Origin: Epiperipatus broadwayi
Taxonomy: Eukaryota > Onychophora > Udeonychophora > Euonychophora > Peripatidae
Direction: 5' to 3'
Length of the DNA stretch: 64,000 nt
Assembly (NCBI GenBank): GCA_028023455.1
Contig: JAQFVV010013399.1
Coordinates: 62,001 to 126,000 of the forward strand
Below the pieces are notes generated by a model. That model was not told where the DNA came from, made no database searches, and saw only the letters and a program-made list of their open reading frames with translations. This document shows positions 52,792 to 64,000 of the stretch, one piece after another. The number at the start of each line of letters is the position of its first letter. Position 1 is the first letter of the stretch. A program made the position numbers and the translations under genes.

Positions 52792-55436
52792 AGTATTAAT
52801 TGATTAATGGATAGTAAACTGTAATTGCATATTGGTAAAATTAATGTAATAAAAATTGTGTTTATTGTAAGAGATAATGTGGATGCTTCCTTATGATGCA
52901 GTAATCAAAAGTCTTATTGTTTCTCTATTTTCTAATTTAATTTATATTGAATAAAATTTAAAAGAAGATAATAAATTCAAAATTTTGGTTTTCCATGCAA
53001 ACCTTTTGATTAGTTATCCATAACTTATGATATAGAAAAATGTAAATTATAGCTTCAAAATTTTAAATTTATATGTTAGATAATAGTAATGCTCTAAACT
53101 TGGGTATAACAGTAATAAACGATTTATTATAATGATAAAAAGAGAACTTGTAGAGATTTAATAATTGTAGTTATTTGTAGTCATTTATAAAATGGTCTAC
53201 TATATAATCTTAATGCAATAAATGCCAATCTAAATAAACATCATTACTTATAAAGTTGACTTTAATTTATTTTCAATACAGTGCTCCTTTAAAAAGCTAA
53301 AAACAAAATTATAGTCAATGAAAGAAGGAACAATTATTTACTACAAGATTATAATTTATTTTAAAATTATTGTAATATCTTTTAAACCAATTTTTTTTTA
53401 TTTTTGGACTTTGTATTTAAATCCAATTGGTAATATCATTTATTAAAAAAAATAATCAGAATTAAAACTTGGCCTTAAAATAGCGATTTAAATTAATTTC
53501 ATTTGTAAAACATTTATTGATTTTAATATTTTAAAAGAGAAACAGAAAAATCTTTAAGTTAAAAAAGTTGTAAAAGTTGGTTTGGGAAATTGACCAATGA
53601 GAAATCAAGTAAATAGTTGCTGATGTCAATTAGCCCAGGCTTTTTAAAAAAATGTCAGAAGATGATCTAGAAGAAGAGATTCAAGAAACTTAAAAAGCAG
53701 ATAGATGTTTTAATATTTTTCTCAGTAAAATATTATAAAAGTTAAAATATTCCGAGTTTAACAAGTAAAAAAAAATCATATTTAAAAGCAGTCTAAATGT
53801 ATAAAAGTTTTTAAAAGTAATTATTAATACCATGATGTGAGTAAATTTATCTTCATTATGACCTGGTTACCAATTCTAATCATCTATGTCTAGCCAAGAA
53901 AATACACAAGAAGTTTGAAAATCCAAGCTGTTGATTTTAATTTAGCCTATGATAACCATGAAAAAGGAAATACAACTACTGCATAGCTTCTAAGAGAAAC
54001 TTAACTGCAAACACATAAGAAAGCATTTATTTGTCTACATTATGTTAGGTGTTTTTATTAATTATAAATTAAAAAGAAGAAACCAATCAAAATTTCTTAA
54101 AAAGGAAATTTTAAAAGCTTATAAAATTACTTGGGTGAATGTTAAGAAAAAATAATAATTAATTGATTTAGAGTGACAAGTTTAAAAGAACTAATATTCA
54201 TTTGATTAGAATAAGTGGTATTTAAGAAACAGTTTACAAAATTTAGAAGAAAATGTGAAGCTTATAATTAAGAATGAAAAAAAAAGTTAAAGTAATATTT
54301 CTTATATTCAATGAGGAAACAAACTTTTATTATAGTACTGTAAGAACAGAACACTATACTTGGAAGGATAAGTTAAAGTCTGTGTAACTTTTTAAGAGTA
54401 AATTACAATCAAGAAGATAACACACTATAATACAGAAAGTTAAATGAGTTTATTGAGATGTATTTAATATTAGAAGAGTAATAAATCACAGGAAAGGGGA
54501 TGAAATATGTGAAGAAACCTATTGATGGATTAGTTAAAATGTATTTAAAAGTTTTGCAATGTAGGGAAAGAAAAAAATATGCATGTAACTTTAAACTAGA
54601 AAGAAAGGATGCATTCAATTTAAAATTTTGTCCAGTTAGTGTGTGCTTGTTTATTTAATGTTTTGTATAGACATACATATATTCTAGAAGACAGAAGATG
54701 GGAGAAGCACTCAAACTCATGAAGAAAAAAATATCTACAGGGTGACCATGGTAAAAATGGAAATCGAAATTTGAAATGGATTCAATTTTATCACTAATAT
54801 TTTTTTTTGTTTAAAATGAAATATAAATGCAAGGTGTTTGTCCTAGTGACAATTTAAAGAATTTACGTGTGCAATTTGGTATATAATGTAAAAAGGTATG
54901 CTTAAATATAGGAATAGAGTAATCATGAGTTAAAATGTGAATGTGTTTGTGGTCAACATATTGTTAACTGTATATTCTGACCTGTATATACTTTAATCAT
55001 TTAAATATAATAGGATTATCTGAAAGGAATCATAAACTTATTATAAAATGTAATGTATTTATAAGAGCAAGAAAGAGTGAATGTTAATGCAAGACAATAG
55101 CATGATCTCATTTGCTATAAAGAAAAAATCCTATTGTCAATAATAATGGAAATAGAATATTTGTTGTGTAACATGATTGTAGATATGAATCAAAATTATC
55201 ACATGGGGAAGATTATATTAAAATGTTAGTCTAGAATTAGTAGAGTAATACATGCCAAATACACAATCGAGGAAGATGGGTTAAAATTCTAGGATAGGAT
55301 AAAATATCATCCTGAAGAACTCAGAAATAGTTAAGTGGGAGTAATCTGTGTGATACCCATATATTTATTGGAAAGAGATGGAAGGGTTTTCCCCAAAGAA
55401 ATGAGGATAATATATACTGTAAGTGCTCAGGAAAGA
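52792..55436. other. AT-rich DNA downstream of the gag relic
   Basis: No pol-like reading frame can be recognised where one would be expected. The segment is either unrelated DNA or polymerase sequence decayed beyond recognition. Confidence 0.45.
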
Positions 55437-56340
55437 AGCCAGGGTAAGGGGGAGGGGTTGAATCATTAAGAAAATGATTGCCTGCCAAAATATGACACCT
55501 CATATTTAAAAGAAACTTCCATCCTTTTTATTAGGATATATTATTGAATATAGTATTTAATAAAATCAGTTTCTCATTGTTGTATTTTGTAAAAATTGCA
55601 TACAAGTTGTGCACTCCAGAAAAAACTAGAATTTATTTGAGAGATTATTTTTAAATCGTGTACTCATAACTGAGGAATTTAATTAAAGCATTAACGTAAT
55701 GGCGATTGACAAAATTCCAAAAAATATTTGCTGATTGCAAATATTTCTAGATAAGAGACCTTGCCTTATTGGAGAATGTAATTAATTGTTGCAATTATCA
55801 GAAAGCTACAAAAAGAGTATGTAACAAGTACGTAAGGCCATTATTCAAATGCATCTCCATTTGATTTGCCAGTTCCATATCCAATAGGAGAGATCTAGTA
55901 TCAGTGCTTCAGTTAATGTCCAGTGCTCAGTGGAAATGTAGTTCACAGGCATAGCTGAATAGGCCCAGATACATTGGGAGACCATAGCCTGAGAAAATCA
56001 TCTGGATTGCAACTAAATGAAGAGTTGAGTTTTCAGCAGTTTTCAAGTGGAGTTACTGGTGGACTGTTGCAGATACTGAAGCTGTAAGGAGCTTATAGTC
56101 AGTTGCAGTGATACACTATGATTTGTTCATGTACAGCTAAACTGGACTGGGGCCAAAGTGTGCATGAAACTAGCCCATTGTAAACCACTTTGTAGCAGCC
56201 AGCCTGAATGTACATCAAGGGATTGAAGATTAGTGAACTGTAGAGATAGTGTTGTTACAAACTATTCACTATTCTGATCACTTAAAATATTGTGACTTTT
56301 ATTGTATATATTCATTTTCTGGCCGCCCATCATACTTGTG
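55437..56340 (+). mobile_element. Possible LTR of a retrotransposon
   Basis: A purine-rich tract (GGTAAGGGGGAGGGG, 55443-55457) is followed at 55459 by TGAAT. About 855 bases later ATTCA occurs at 56310-56314, giving matching TG...CA ends. The stretch from 55850 to 56250 is clearly less AT-rich than its neighbours. Just after it comes TCTGGCCGCCCATCATAC, which could be a leader or a modified primer-binding-type sequence. No second LTR was found, so this may be a solo LTR or a chance arrangement. Confidence 0.3.
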
Positions 56341-59300
56341 ACACAGCACTCATCGATAAAATTGCAGGTAAATAATATTATAGGAGGCATCAAATTAGAT
56401 GAAATATTTAAAGGATTTTATAATATCTTTCTAAATTTTGATAGATGTAATTGAAGGTAAAACTATGTACAGAACAAATATTTTATGTTTGAATAATAAC
56501 TTGAATAAATTACTAGATGAGTAAGAATAACTGAGATCAAAGAACACTATAGAATATAAGTGATAGAAAGAATGGAGGCATAAATTAATGGTGTGATATG
56601 AAAAGAGTTCTTAGCTTAGTATTCGTTTTAATTACACTATAAGTATTGTCTTTATTTTTTTTATATTTACCACATCATTACTAACTTTGTTAATAAGATA
56701 GAAGTGCATTATTTTAAACCAAATTTTAAATATAAAATATAAATGAACTATTACGAGATTATCAATATATTGGAAGTTACAAAATATCAGGTAATATGGG
56801 GAAATGATTGTGAAGACTCCAAATGATACATAAGTGATGCAAATATATTAGATGAATATAAAAGCATACATGATAATAAAACAATAAACTTATAATTTTA
56901 AAAAGAACTAAAAGACAAACTTAGGGAAGGGTTAATTGTATATAGTCATTATTAAGTTTATTTGTAAAGAACGTAAATAATCTGTTATCAATGTATAAAC
57001 AGTTTTCGTATTTTTTTTTGTTAATGAAGTATTTAACTTAATGTTCATATGTGTTTGTATTATTGCAAAATAAATGACCATTTTCATTTAAACCGTGTAA
57101 TATTAATTTCATTGTGTCTGAAAGTCATTTCCATCACAAGGTCATTTCGATAAAACACATTATCTACATTAAATTATACATATCATATTTTGATTACACA
57201 CAATATTTGAAGAATTATGTTTAATATTTTATAATTAATACACTAATTCTGAATTACTTTTAAATGATAGCTATATTAAAAAGAAAGCTTATAGTTCTTC
57301 ACATTTTATGGGATTTGAAAGAATCTTGACAAATACTATTAAATATTACAAAATGGAGAGCATATAAAAGAAATCAGTAGTATATTTGAGAGCCACATTT
57401 TAATTTCATAAGGTAAGTGGAAATATATGTTATATCATAAATTTAAAAGTATTGTATTATTTCAGAGTACAAGTTACTAACCAAATATATTTTAAGGTTT
57501 ATAATTCTAAAGAAGTTAATTACAGTGGATGAATGCTAACTAATTAAGAGATGTATTTCATTGAGTTTGTGAGATGAAGCTTTGATTATAAGAAAATAAG
57601 TATTCTAGAGCAATTATTATTAACATAAATATGAGAATAAATATTAGGAAAAGTAGATTAAATTCTCTAAGGGAAGGTAATGAGTAGATAATGAGTGTTA
57701 ATTTCCATATCTTATTATCATAATTAGATTGTTTCCAATAGGAGATTAATCAAGGTTTCTCATAGTAAGTATGTTTTTATTAAATGATTGGATCCCAGTA
57801 AAATCCCTCTTGCAATTCAATTATTTAATTATCAACCTAATGGTTATATTATATTTAGAATAGAATACTTAAGATCCCTGAGATAGCCATAGGATAGCAT
57901 CAATTATTTTAAGTAATGGAATTTCATTAATGTTCTTATTTTGAGATTCTTAAATCATGGAAGAGTAGTTCAAATCATTATTTAAATGAAATATTATGTT
58001 AGTCATTGTTTATTGTGGGGATTTTCCTAATGATTATTAAATGATGGTAGTAAGAGAAATTTCACAATAGCAATGCCATTGGGGAGTGTGTTTTATATGC
58101 TTCTCAATGTTAAAACCACTCTCTTGTAATCATCCCTAAAGTCTATCTTATGTTTTAATATTTAGCAAGTTTCAAGCCCCATAAATAGTCTTATATTTTA
58201 TTGTTGTTATACTTGATGGTTTATTATTGAGCTAGTATAGTAGGGGTACAATAAAAGAGAAGGTATAGATAAGGTAAAGGGGTGTGTTGAAAGAACAACC
58301 AGAAGGGAAGGTTACAATATATATACTATTGTCTCGGTATAATATATATATATATATAAATTTTAAAACTTCTCAACTAATAGAATTGAAGTATGAGGAG
58401 AAACAAAATGATAAAAACAATTTTAAATCTCACACGCATTCCTATGATTTGAGAAAGAAGATGCTCTGAGGTAGATACTTGTAATTGTACCGAAATGTCA
58501 GCTATTTAGCTATTTTACTACACAGAATATCCCCAAAATAATAATAATATGAAGTTATCATTTATCCGTGAAAATATTAGAATTAACATATATATATGGT
58601 CACAATATTTATTTTTCTAAGACCACCATCCTATCCAGATATGAAAACCTACACTAATGTAAGATCAGAGGAGCTATTATAACACTAAAAAGATCAAATT
58701 GTACCAATAAATGTGATGACACATGTAAATTTCCTCCTATTTGAAAAAAAAAATATTAAAAAAAATTTCCTTGAACTTTTATTTATTTATTATTATTATT
58801 CAATTTTATACACCTATTTTTAAATTGTAGAATTTCCAGTGCCTCTACAACTATTTTTATTAATACTGTTTAATGTGCTTCTACAATTATATGGTTTTCA
58901 TTTTCTAGTTGAGGGCTTGTATGATCAAGTCGGAACGTTGAAGTTTTTAAACTAAAGTCTTACACGGATAAACCCGCAAAGCAAGTTTTATATATATGAA
59001 GGTTTTTAAATTAATGTATTTTTATTCTGAAATAGAACCAAATATTTATAACTTATTTATCATCATCATCATCATCTACATATATATTGAGTGATGGTTA
59101 ATTTCCTCTGCTGTGCCTAACAGAACTAGACTAGTTCTTGTTTTATAATTGTCAATATACTTTTCTTTGCATACGTATTTGTATTTATTTATTTAATATT
59201 GAATTAACTAGCTCCATTACAAATATCTAAATGTGTGTTTACTATAATTCTGAATATACTGCATATATGTAAGAGTGTAATAAATGAATTATATATATTA

Positions 59301-59970
59301 TTTTTTTTCTATGCAATAAGAATAATAAATTATTGGATTTTTAATATTGTTTTTAATTCGAGAAGGACCATTATTAAATTATGACAAATTTCCAAAAGCA
59401 TTCAATTGCCCACGTATTCTGAGATAGTTAACCAAAAAAAGTAGGTGCATTTGAAAATAAAAATAGTTTTAAATAATAAGCAAAATTATATGCCTGTGAT
59501 TGTATGTGTTAGCATTATGCATTTGAACATTTTTGTATGACATTATTTGGATAATAACATTTAAAAAAAAATGTCAAAAAACTTTCATTCGGTTTTATTA
59601 TTATTTTTAGTTATTTTTTGTTGTTTAAAGTTTACTTAAGAGTAAAAATCTCAATATATGTTATTACAAAATTACACTGGTAATGTTATAATATTAAATA
59701 TATTTGTGGTTACTAATAAGATTTTCTGATAAATTTCAGCATAATTATATCCATTTTTTAGGTTTATTGTACTTTACACTCAAATACATATATGGATGTG
59801 TCTTTCATTCCAGGCACTTCCAAGTTCAACTCTCTTGTCCAAACCAAGTATTTAACCAAAAAATAATTCAAAATATAAAAATAATTTGGATACAAAGATA
59901 AATAAATTTGATTCTTTAAAAACATAAAATTAAACTGTAAACTTACATATCTAAATAAAAAATTAAATTG
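56341..59970. other. AT-rich DNA without genes
   Basis: Nothing recognisable. Small simple repeats are a TA run at 58339-58358 and (TCA)n at 59061-59075. Confidence 0.5.
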
Positions 59971-60148
59971 TTTTTTTTTCTCATATGTCATAGCATCAGC
60001 CGGACATGAACCCACAACCATCTGCAACCAACTACTTGCTTGCAAGGCAGATGCGATGACCTCTCGGCCTACAATGCTCATCAGGAAATTGTTACAACCG
60101 AGGTAATAAAGGGGTTGTGTGGGTCCGGTTACATTTGTCACCCTACTG
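59971..60148 (-). mobile_element. tRNA-derived SINE with an A tail
   Basis: On the minus strand the tRNA-like part runs from GGCCGAGAGGTCATCGC (A-box region, about 60069-60053) through CCTTGCAAGCAAG to GGGTTCATGTCCGG (B box, 60012-60000). The element then ends GACATATGAG followed by nine A (59972-59980). The sequence upstream of the A box contains ACCTCGGTTGTAACAATTTC, which recurs at 63855-63895. tRNA-like promoter boxes plus an oligo-A end indicate a retroposed SINE. It is not a functional tRNA, because the acceptor stem is absent. Confidence 0.7.
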
Positions 60149-60477
60149 TGAGGCCTTATCTAGATAGCCTATCCATAGGCATAAAACAGCTAGAAATGAA
60201 AAAAAAGAAATGGAAAAGGCATAAGCAAATCACAATTCTGTGATGTGAACAGTGCATGTGATGCAGTGATGTGATTTATTCAAAAAGAGTGGAAAAAAGA
60301 AAAAGAACATAAAAATGAATGGCATAAATAGTCGATAAAGAATAAAACAGGCAAAATGAAGACTTGGAGTTAAATCATGGTATGGATGGAGGGAGAAGCT
60401 TATCAAAATCGAAATAAAAAAGTACAAATACAATTTAAAAAAAAATATTGATGATAACCAGATCAAAAACAAAAAAG

Positions 60478-61675
60478 ATGATCAATACAGAAAGTATAGA
60501 AAATCTTCCTGAGGAAGAAGATAAACAAGAAGTCAAAGAAGATGATCAAAAGTAGTCACAGAAAACAGGGGAGACTTCCATGTTAGCCCAGTTAATGGAA
60601 ATGATAAAAAAAGACAACAAGAAAAGAGAGGAACAAAGAGAAGAAGACAACAAGAAAAGAGAGGAACAGAGAGAAGAAGACAACAAGAAATGAGAGGAAC
60701 AGAGAGAAGAAGACAACAAGAAAAGAGAGGAACAGAGAGAAGAAGACAACAAGAAAAGAGAGGAACAGAGAGAAGAAGACAACAAGAAAAGAGAAGAACA
60801 GAGAGAAGAAGACAACAAGAAAAGAGAGAAAGATAAAAATAACATAGTGAACAGAGAGAAGACAACAAGAAAAGAGAGGAACAGAGAGAAGAAGACAACA
60901 AGAAAAGAGAGGAAGATAAAAAATAACATAGAGAACAGAGAGAAGAAGACAAAAGAGAATTGAAAAAACAAATCAGAGAAATAACCGAAAGCCAAAATGA
61001 AAAGTTCAGCCAGTTAATAAAAGAAATGACTAACAAAATATTAAAAATTAAGGAGGAAGTGATGGAGGAAGTAAAAGACTCACTAATAGAGCAAGAAGTC
61101 AAAATGACCCAGATATGCGAGGCCATGGATACAAAAATAATAAGAATCCAAGAACCCATGCAGGAGAAGGTGGATATATTGACCACCCAGATGAAAGAGA
61201 TAGAAATAAAAAATGCAATACATTGCCTAAACAAGGAAAGGCAGAAACAGTCCCAAAAGAAAGTCAAAAAGAGAATTATCAAGTTAGTCATGATGTCCCT
61301 ATAACTAACCAGATGTCTGGAATTGTAAATCAATTCTTAAAAATCAGAACTTTTTCAGGGAGCTGTAATAAAGCACCAAAGAAATGGGATACCACCATGG
61401 AAAAGGCAAAGAAGATATTCAACAGGCAATATGCATAGCCCATATTAAACCTGGGTTATAAAAAGATCTAATAGTGATGATAATTTTCAGAAAGGTGTGG
61501 CTAGAAATGCAAGCCACCATGATGATGTATGGCCTGAAAAATGCCCAAAAGTAGGACAAAATAGAAGTCCATCACCTCAAAACAAAGAAAGATGCCATAG
61601 GAGAACTGATCATGATCATCAGTCTCCCAAGCCAGGCTGTAGTTATGATACAGAACAATAAAATAAAGATAGCTG
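60478..61675 (+). pseudogene. Gag relic of an LTR retrotransposon (2), with a 33-bp coding repeat
   Basis: From the ATG at 60478 one frame reads Met-Ile-Asn-Thr-Glu-Ser-Ile-Glu-Asn-Leu-Pro-Glu-Glu-Glu. After a stop it continues with Met-Leu-Ala-Gln-Leu-Met-Glu-Met-Ile-Lys-Lys-Asp-Asn. An 11-residue repeat (Lys-Lys-Arg-Glu-Glu-Gln-Arg-Glu-Glu-Asp-Asn) follows about nine times, with one stop and two frame changes. A coiled coil (60957-61300) comes next. The frame then shifts to Phe-Leu-Lys-Ile-Arg-Thr-Phe-Ser-Gly-Ser...Trp-Asp-Thr-Thr-Met-Glu-Lys-Ala, which resembles the start of a gag capsid. A Ser/Pro/His-rich tail frame (61450-61672) may be the gag end. Charged coiled-coil repeats are common before the capsid in animal gypsy-type gags. 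It is defective, and no polymerase follows. Confidence 0.6.
60613..60935 (+). repeat. 33-bp tandem repeat inside the gag relic
   Basis: The unit AAGAAAAGAGAGGAACAGAG plus AGAAGAAGACAAC recurs about nine times. Early units are nearly identical and late ones (60830-60935) are shortened. The unit length is a multiple of three and keeps the reading frame except at two late indels. The minus strand is pyrimidine-only, which produces the long Leu/Ser/Cys frames there (60533-61333). Those are shadows. Confidence 0.9.
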
Positions 61676-62860
61676 ATGGAAGAAATTTGGGAGTGGGATG
61701 TAGTGATGTATGAATTTGTGTTTTTCATGTCAAGGTGGGTGGATGATTGAGCAGAGCTGCTTGGATGCATTGTGTTTATGATGCTCTTAAGCATATGCTC
61801 GGCACTATCCAGACCTAGGCCTCATGAATAGGCCTTGGTCTCATGAATAGACCAAATGAATAAGCCCCTAAGACTCACAGAAGCTGAGCAGGGCTGGCTC
61901 AGTGCCAAATTTTTCCTGGCTCCTACACTTAGTTGGATGATCCCTCTAGGTACAAGAGAGGTAGTGCTTAAAAATGAGATATTTTCTCGTGACATCATGG
62001 GGCAGTGTGTACTAGTAGTTTGTGCTTGGCCATCTACTTATTCTGGAATTGGAGGCTACAGTTCATGTATTCACTTTTCAAGCTCATCTTACCCATTTCA
62101 TCAGCACATCTAAAACCAGAAGAGATGCAAGTAAGGAGAAATGATATGTATAGTATGTGGAATAAAATCATACTTCCAGGTGATTTCATCCCAAAATTTG
62201 GTGGGGGTAATGAAACAGATATACTGTTACACGTATATATTCAAAAGATCTCCCCTCTCCCATTTAAAAAGACTAACATGATTTGTTGTTAAAAAAGAAA
62301 AGAAAAGACTTAATAATGGTTAAGGGAGACTAAAAATTTAAAGAAACAAAGGAGTCATGAAAATTGACAGCAATGAAAAATGAAAGATAATTTGATCAAA
62401 TTAAAAAAAAAATAAAGCAAAAAGTTTATAGTTAAAAGCAAATCATTATTGATTTTATAGTTTTAAATTATGATATAAATAAAAGCTGGCATTTATTAAA
62501 AATATTACATTTTTAATTTTTGGAATGATGTTGTCATATAAAGTGTGATAATCGCTTGAGGCAGTCTTATCAAATTGGAAAACATGGCTTATCCTTATGA
62601 TTTCTTATCTATCCTGCAAAAAGTAGAATGTCCAATCCTTAAGAAGAGAAAAGCACTCGGGCTTAAATTAAAACATGTTATATATACGAGTTGAGAAATA
62701 AGAATACCAAAACAATGTGTCACAGTTAAATGTGCAATGATATACCTGGAGTTATTGATGCATATATATGTCCTACGAAATTGGAAATACCAAATAAACA
62801 CATTTGCAAGATGAACTGATATCGGGACAAATGGAAATATGTACACTTATAGGTTACCTG
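61676..62860. other. Mixed-composition DNA, no assignable gene
   Basis: This part is less AT-rich than most of the window. It includes a small inverted motif around 61815-61855 (CCTCATGAATAGGCC and TCTCATGAATAGACC in tandem). Frames at 61856-62113 and 62005-62292 overlap and match no family I recognise. The composition could mean further retrotransposon remains following the gag relic. Confidence 0.35.
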
Positions 62861-63008
62861 AATAACCAATGGATATAAATATGCTTATATCGACCAATTC
62901 AAACCCTGAAATGGATAACCAATGAACCTAGGATAAATGTGCTTATGGTATGGATTCAAACCTGGATTTGGATAACCATGAATGGAAATAAATTTATTAT
63001 GCTTTCAC
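62861..63008 (+). repeat. Tandem repeat, about 57-bp unit, 2.6 copies
   Basis: GATAACCAATGAACC, GAATAACCAATGGAT and GATAACCATGAATGG start successive units. Each is followed by ATAAATNTGCTTATNNNNNNNATTCAAACC. Confidence 0.8.
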
Positions 63009-63024
63009 TAACTTAAAATTAACT

Positions 63025-63485
63025 GAAATATGTTTGAATTAAGTGGAACTGTGCATTAAATGCTAGCAGTTGTCTTCATTATTATCTCTGTTGTCTTCAT
63101 ATATCACACTCCTCTCTGTGAATTAATTAAATAACTAAAAATGTAAATTGTTAAAGAACTATTGAAAGAAGGACTTTATTATACAACAAATTACATTCTT
63201 TAAGTGCTATTATTGGATGTATACCAAGATACACAATAAAGTGTAAATGAAATATTTGTTTGAATTAAGTGGAACTCTGAATTAAATGCTATCAGTTGTC
63301 TTCATTATTATCTCTGTTGTGATTATATATTGTATTTCTCTCTGTGAATTAACTAAATGATTAAAGATGTAAACTGTTAAAGAACTATTGAAAGAAGGAC
63401 TTTATTATACTCTCAACAAATTACATTCTTTAAGTCATATAAAAATGTTATTGGAAGTAGGACGAAGAGATACAAGGGATGGTCA
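63025..63485 (+). repeat. Tandem duplication, unit about 228 bp, two copies
   Basis: Copies at 63025-63252 and 63253-63485 share TGTTTGAATTAAGTGGAACT, GTTGTCTTCATTATTATCTC, TTAAAGAACTATTGAAAGAA and ACAAATTACATTCTTTAAGT. They are about 90% identical by eye. Confidence 0.85.
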
Positions 63486-63925
63486 ATGAAATATTTTGTT
63501 TGATGGACATTTAATTAAACCTGTTGTTAAATAAAATTGTTGTTACTTAAAATTAATTTGTTATCCAGTTGTTCAGTTCTATTATTTTTTGCATCACTTA
63601 TCATTCATTGCACTTGTCCATGAGAATTTCATGCCTCCTGAGCTATGTCTGGCATAAATAGACCTACATAAGTCAGGTTGTAGTGAGATGGAACTCTAGT
63701 GGTACCATTTGGAAAACCAAACACAGAAATGTCTAGATGCTTCCAGTCTCTATGGTGCTACATCCTCTGATGAGCAGGAAATATTGTTGTAGGGGGGGAA
63801 TAACATTTGCATTGGGGAATGCCAATCGATAGTTCCTTCCTGCAACATGCTCATCAGGAAATTGTTACAACCGAGGTAATAAAGGGGCAGTGCGGGTTTG
63901 GTTACTATTTATATATATATATATA
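63486..63925 (+). mobile_element. Repeat-derived DNA sharing a module with the 60 kb SINE
   Basis: ATGCTCATCAGGAAATTGTT through GGTAATAAAGGGG (63848-63890) is nearly identical to 60073-60115. Here it is followed by GTGCGGGTTTGGTTAC and a TATATA tail. That suggests the 5' module of the 60 kb SINE (or a composite partner) exists separately. The preceding part (63640-63800) is of mixed composition with a run of eight G at 63791-63798. Confidence 0.45.
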
Positions 63926-64000
63926 CACCTGGGTCTCATTTTACACAATAGATAGGTTCCTCAGAAAACACGTGCAAATGAAATCGTGCAAAAATAGATG
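63926..64000 (-). mobile_element. Second copy of the CACCTGGGTCTC transposon, cut by the window edge
   Basis: CACCTGGGTCTCATTTTACA, ATAGGTTCCTCAGAAAACA and TGCAAAAATAGA match the inverted right end of the transposon at 33287-34194 (34194 back to about 34120). It abuts a TA run, consistent with insertion at TA. The rest lies outside the window. Confidence 0.75.

Noticed and set aside
52850-52960. Retroviral-type aspartic protease downstream of gag
   Set aside because: A stretch reading Asp-Asn-Val-Asp-Ala-Ser lacks the Asp-Thr/Ser-Gly triad and runs into stops.
59998-60070. tRNA-Ala gene on the minus strand
   Set aside because: A and B boxes are present, but there is no paired acceptor stem. 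An oligo-A end follows, so it is a SINE.
60533-61333. 266-codon minus-strand Leu/Ser/Cys frame
   Set aside because: It is the complement of the purine-rich 33-bp gag repeat. The plus strand gives the sensible protein.

Overview
This is an AT-rich stretch of animal nuclear DNA that is almost entirely repetitive or decayed. I find no intact protein-coding gene, no functional tRNA or rRNA gene and no CRISPR array. The long open frames are microsatellite artefacts (Tyr-Leu-Ser-Ile, poly-Ile, poly-Arg) or retroelement relics. A Penelope-like retroelement, gag relics of LTR retrotransposons, tRNA-headed SINEs, foldback elements and very long TATC arrays together suggest a repeat-rich metazoan. A mollusc, perhaps a cephalopod, fits well, but nothing here proves it.

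Layout. 1-10330 (copy A) and 18345-26430 (copy B) are two diverged direct copies of one composite segment, offset by about 18.3 kb. Each holds, in order: a foldback element, a second foldback element whose centre has become a giant (TATC)n array, a single-copy-like stretch, a tRNA-derived SINE, and the 3' part of a dead Penelope-like element. Copy A alone carries a T-rich block (3572-5474), a 2.6 kb block that looks like a two-exon transcription unit (7300-9918), and a perfect 34-bp hairpin (6281-6362). Copy B alone carries an internal tandem duplication (about 1.34 kb) and the reverse-transcriptase part of the Penelope element.

10340-18344 lies between the copies and contains a 1.2 kb direct repeat. 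26.6-36.3 kb is a series of local tandem and inverted arrays: A-rich units at 29.0-29.7 kb, a non-autonomous DNA transposon with 21-bp terminal inverted repeats inserted in a tandem array at 33.1-34.6 kb, and arrays in opposite orientation at 34.85-36.34 kb. 36.3-43.0 kb is featureless AT-rich DNA.

43-64 kb holds a perfect 82-bp palindrome, a SINE, a young foldback element with nearly identical 116-bp arms (45976-46253), a compound trinucleotide microsatellite, two frameshifted gag relics (51357-52791 and 60478-61675), a possible LTR (55459-56314), a second SINE type, two tandem repeats and, at the right edge, an end of a second copy of the TIR transposon.

The strongest observation is that the giant TATC arrays sit exactly at the TATCTA site of the foldback family, which is still unexpanded in the copy at 46 kb. 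Coordinates of repeat boundaries were judged by eye and are usually good to about 10-30 bases.
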